Shown here piece by piece: positions 6,309 through 6,332 of a stretch of 6,332 nt of DNA (the stretch's first letter is position 1; the number at the start of each line of letters is the position of its first letter). Source of the DNA: an uncultured Lachnospiraceae bacterium (GTDB taxonomy: Bacteria > Bacillota > Clostridia > Lachnospirales > Lachnospiraceae); contig CACZOS010000351.1 in assembly GCA_902782815.1 (NCBI GenBank), forward strand, positions 1 to 6,332, read 5' to 3'. Made by a program: the position numbers and the translations under genes. The notes under the pieces were generated by a model. The model was not told where the DNA came from and searched no databases. It saw nothing but the letters and a program-made list of their open reading frames with translations.

Positions 6309-6332
6309 TTATTTTTTTCAGAATCCCTGATC

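Noticed and set aside
1..6332. Type VI secretion regulatory cluster (PpkA/Fha/ClpV)
   Set aside because: The proteins share only the general logic. The ATPase has one AAA+ module rather than the two of ClpV, the FHA and kinase are fused, no phosphatase or structural gene is present, and the sequence style suggests a Gram-positive lineage.
1..6332. Inactive pseudokinases
   Set aside because: All three keep the ATP-binding Lys, helix-C Glu, HRD Asp, catalytic-loop Asn and DFG/DLG Asp, so catalysis remains plausible despite the missing APE Glu.
1..6332. CRISPR arrays, tRNA genes or mobile elements
   Set aside because: Coding sequence fills nearly the whole window and no regularly spaced repeats, tRNA-like folds or transposase motifs were seen.

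Overview
This window is one strand of one gene cluster. All four supportable genes lie on the minus strand, so transcription runs from high to low coordinates, with short gaps of 21, 40 and 24 bases and a purine-rich ribosome binding site before each start. This looks like a single operon. The base composition is roughly balanced, the Shine-Dalgarno sites are strong AGGAGG types, and codon use favours ATC, GAT and CGG/AGA. This suggests a Bacillota bacterium, perhaps a Lachnospiraceae-like gut or rumen clostridium. That assignment is an inference from style, since there is no rRNA or other taxonomic marker here.

Layout in transcription order. (1) 6246-4636: a 536-residue protein with an N-terminal FHA domain, a long acidic then lysine-rich linker and a C-terminal Hanks-type Ser/Thr kinase domain. 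(2) 4614-3253: a 453-residue FHA-kinase paralogue with a short linker. (3) 3212-1845: a 455-residue FHA-kinase paralogue, closest to number 2. (4) 1820 to the left edge: a Clp/HSP100-like AAA+ ATPase with a Clp_N-like N-terminal domain, one AAA+ module with complete Walker motifs, and a C-terminal segment with the outline of a two-component receiver domain. The window cuts this gene after 606 codons. The 86 bases at 6247-6332 are upstream leader, with a small palindrome and no convincing promoter.

How they may work together (inference): the three kinases have no membrane segment or PASTA repeat, so they are probably cytoplasmic. Their FHA domains would dock on phosphothreonine, on each other or on a shared target, and the ATPase would be the mechanical effector (unfoldase or remodeller) under phosphorylation control. 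The kinase/FHA/HSP100 combination recalls the PpkA-Fha-ClpV logic of type VI secretion, but no secretion structural gene is visible and the proteins are arranged differently. I do not recognise the set as a named system. The kinases share unusual traits: the APE motif is replaced by PRK, there is an extra segment before the HRD loop, and the FHA SxxH histidine is lost. These mark them as a distinct subfamily.
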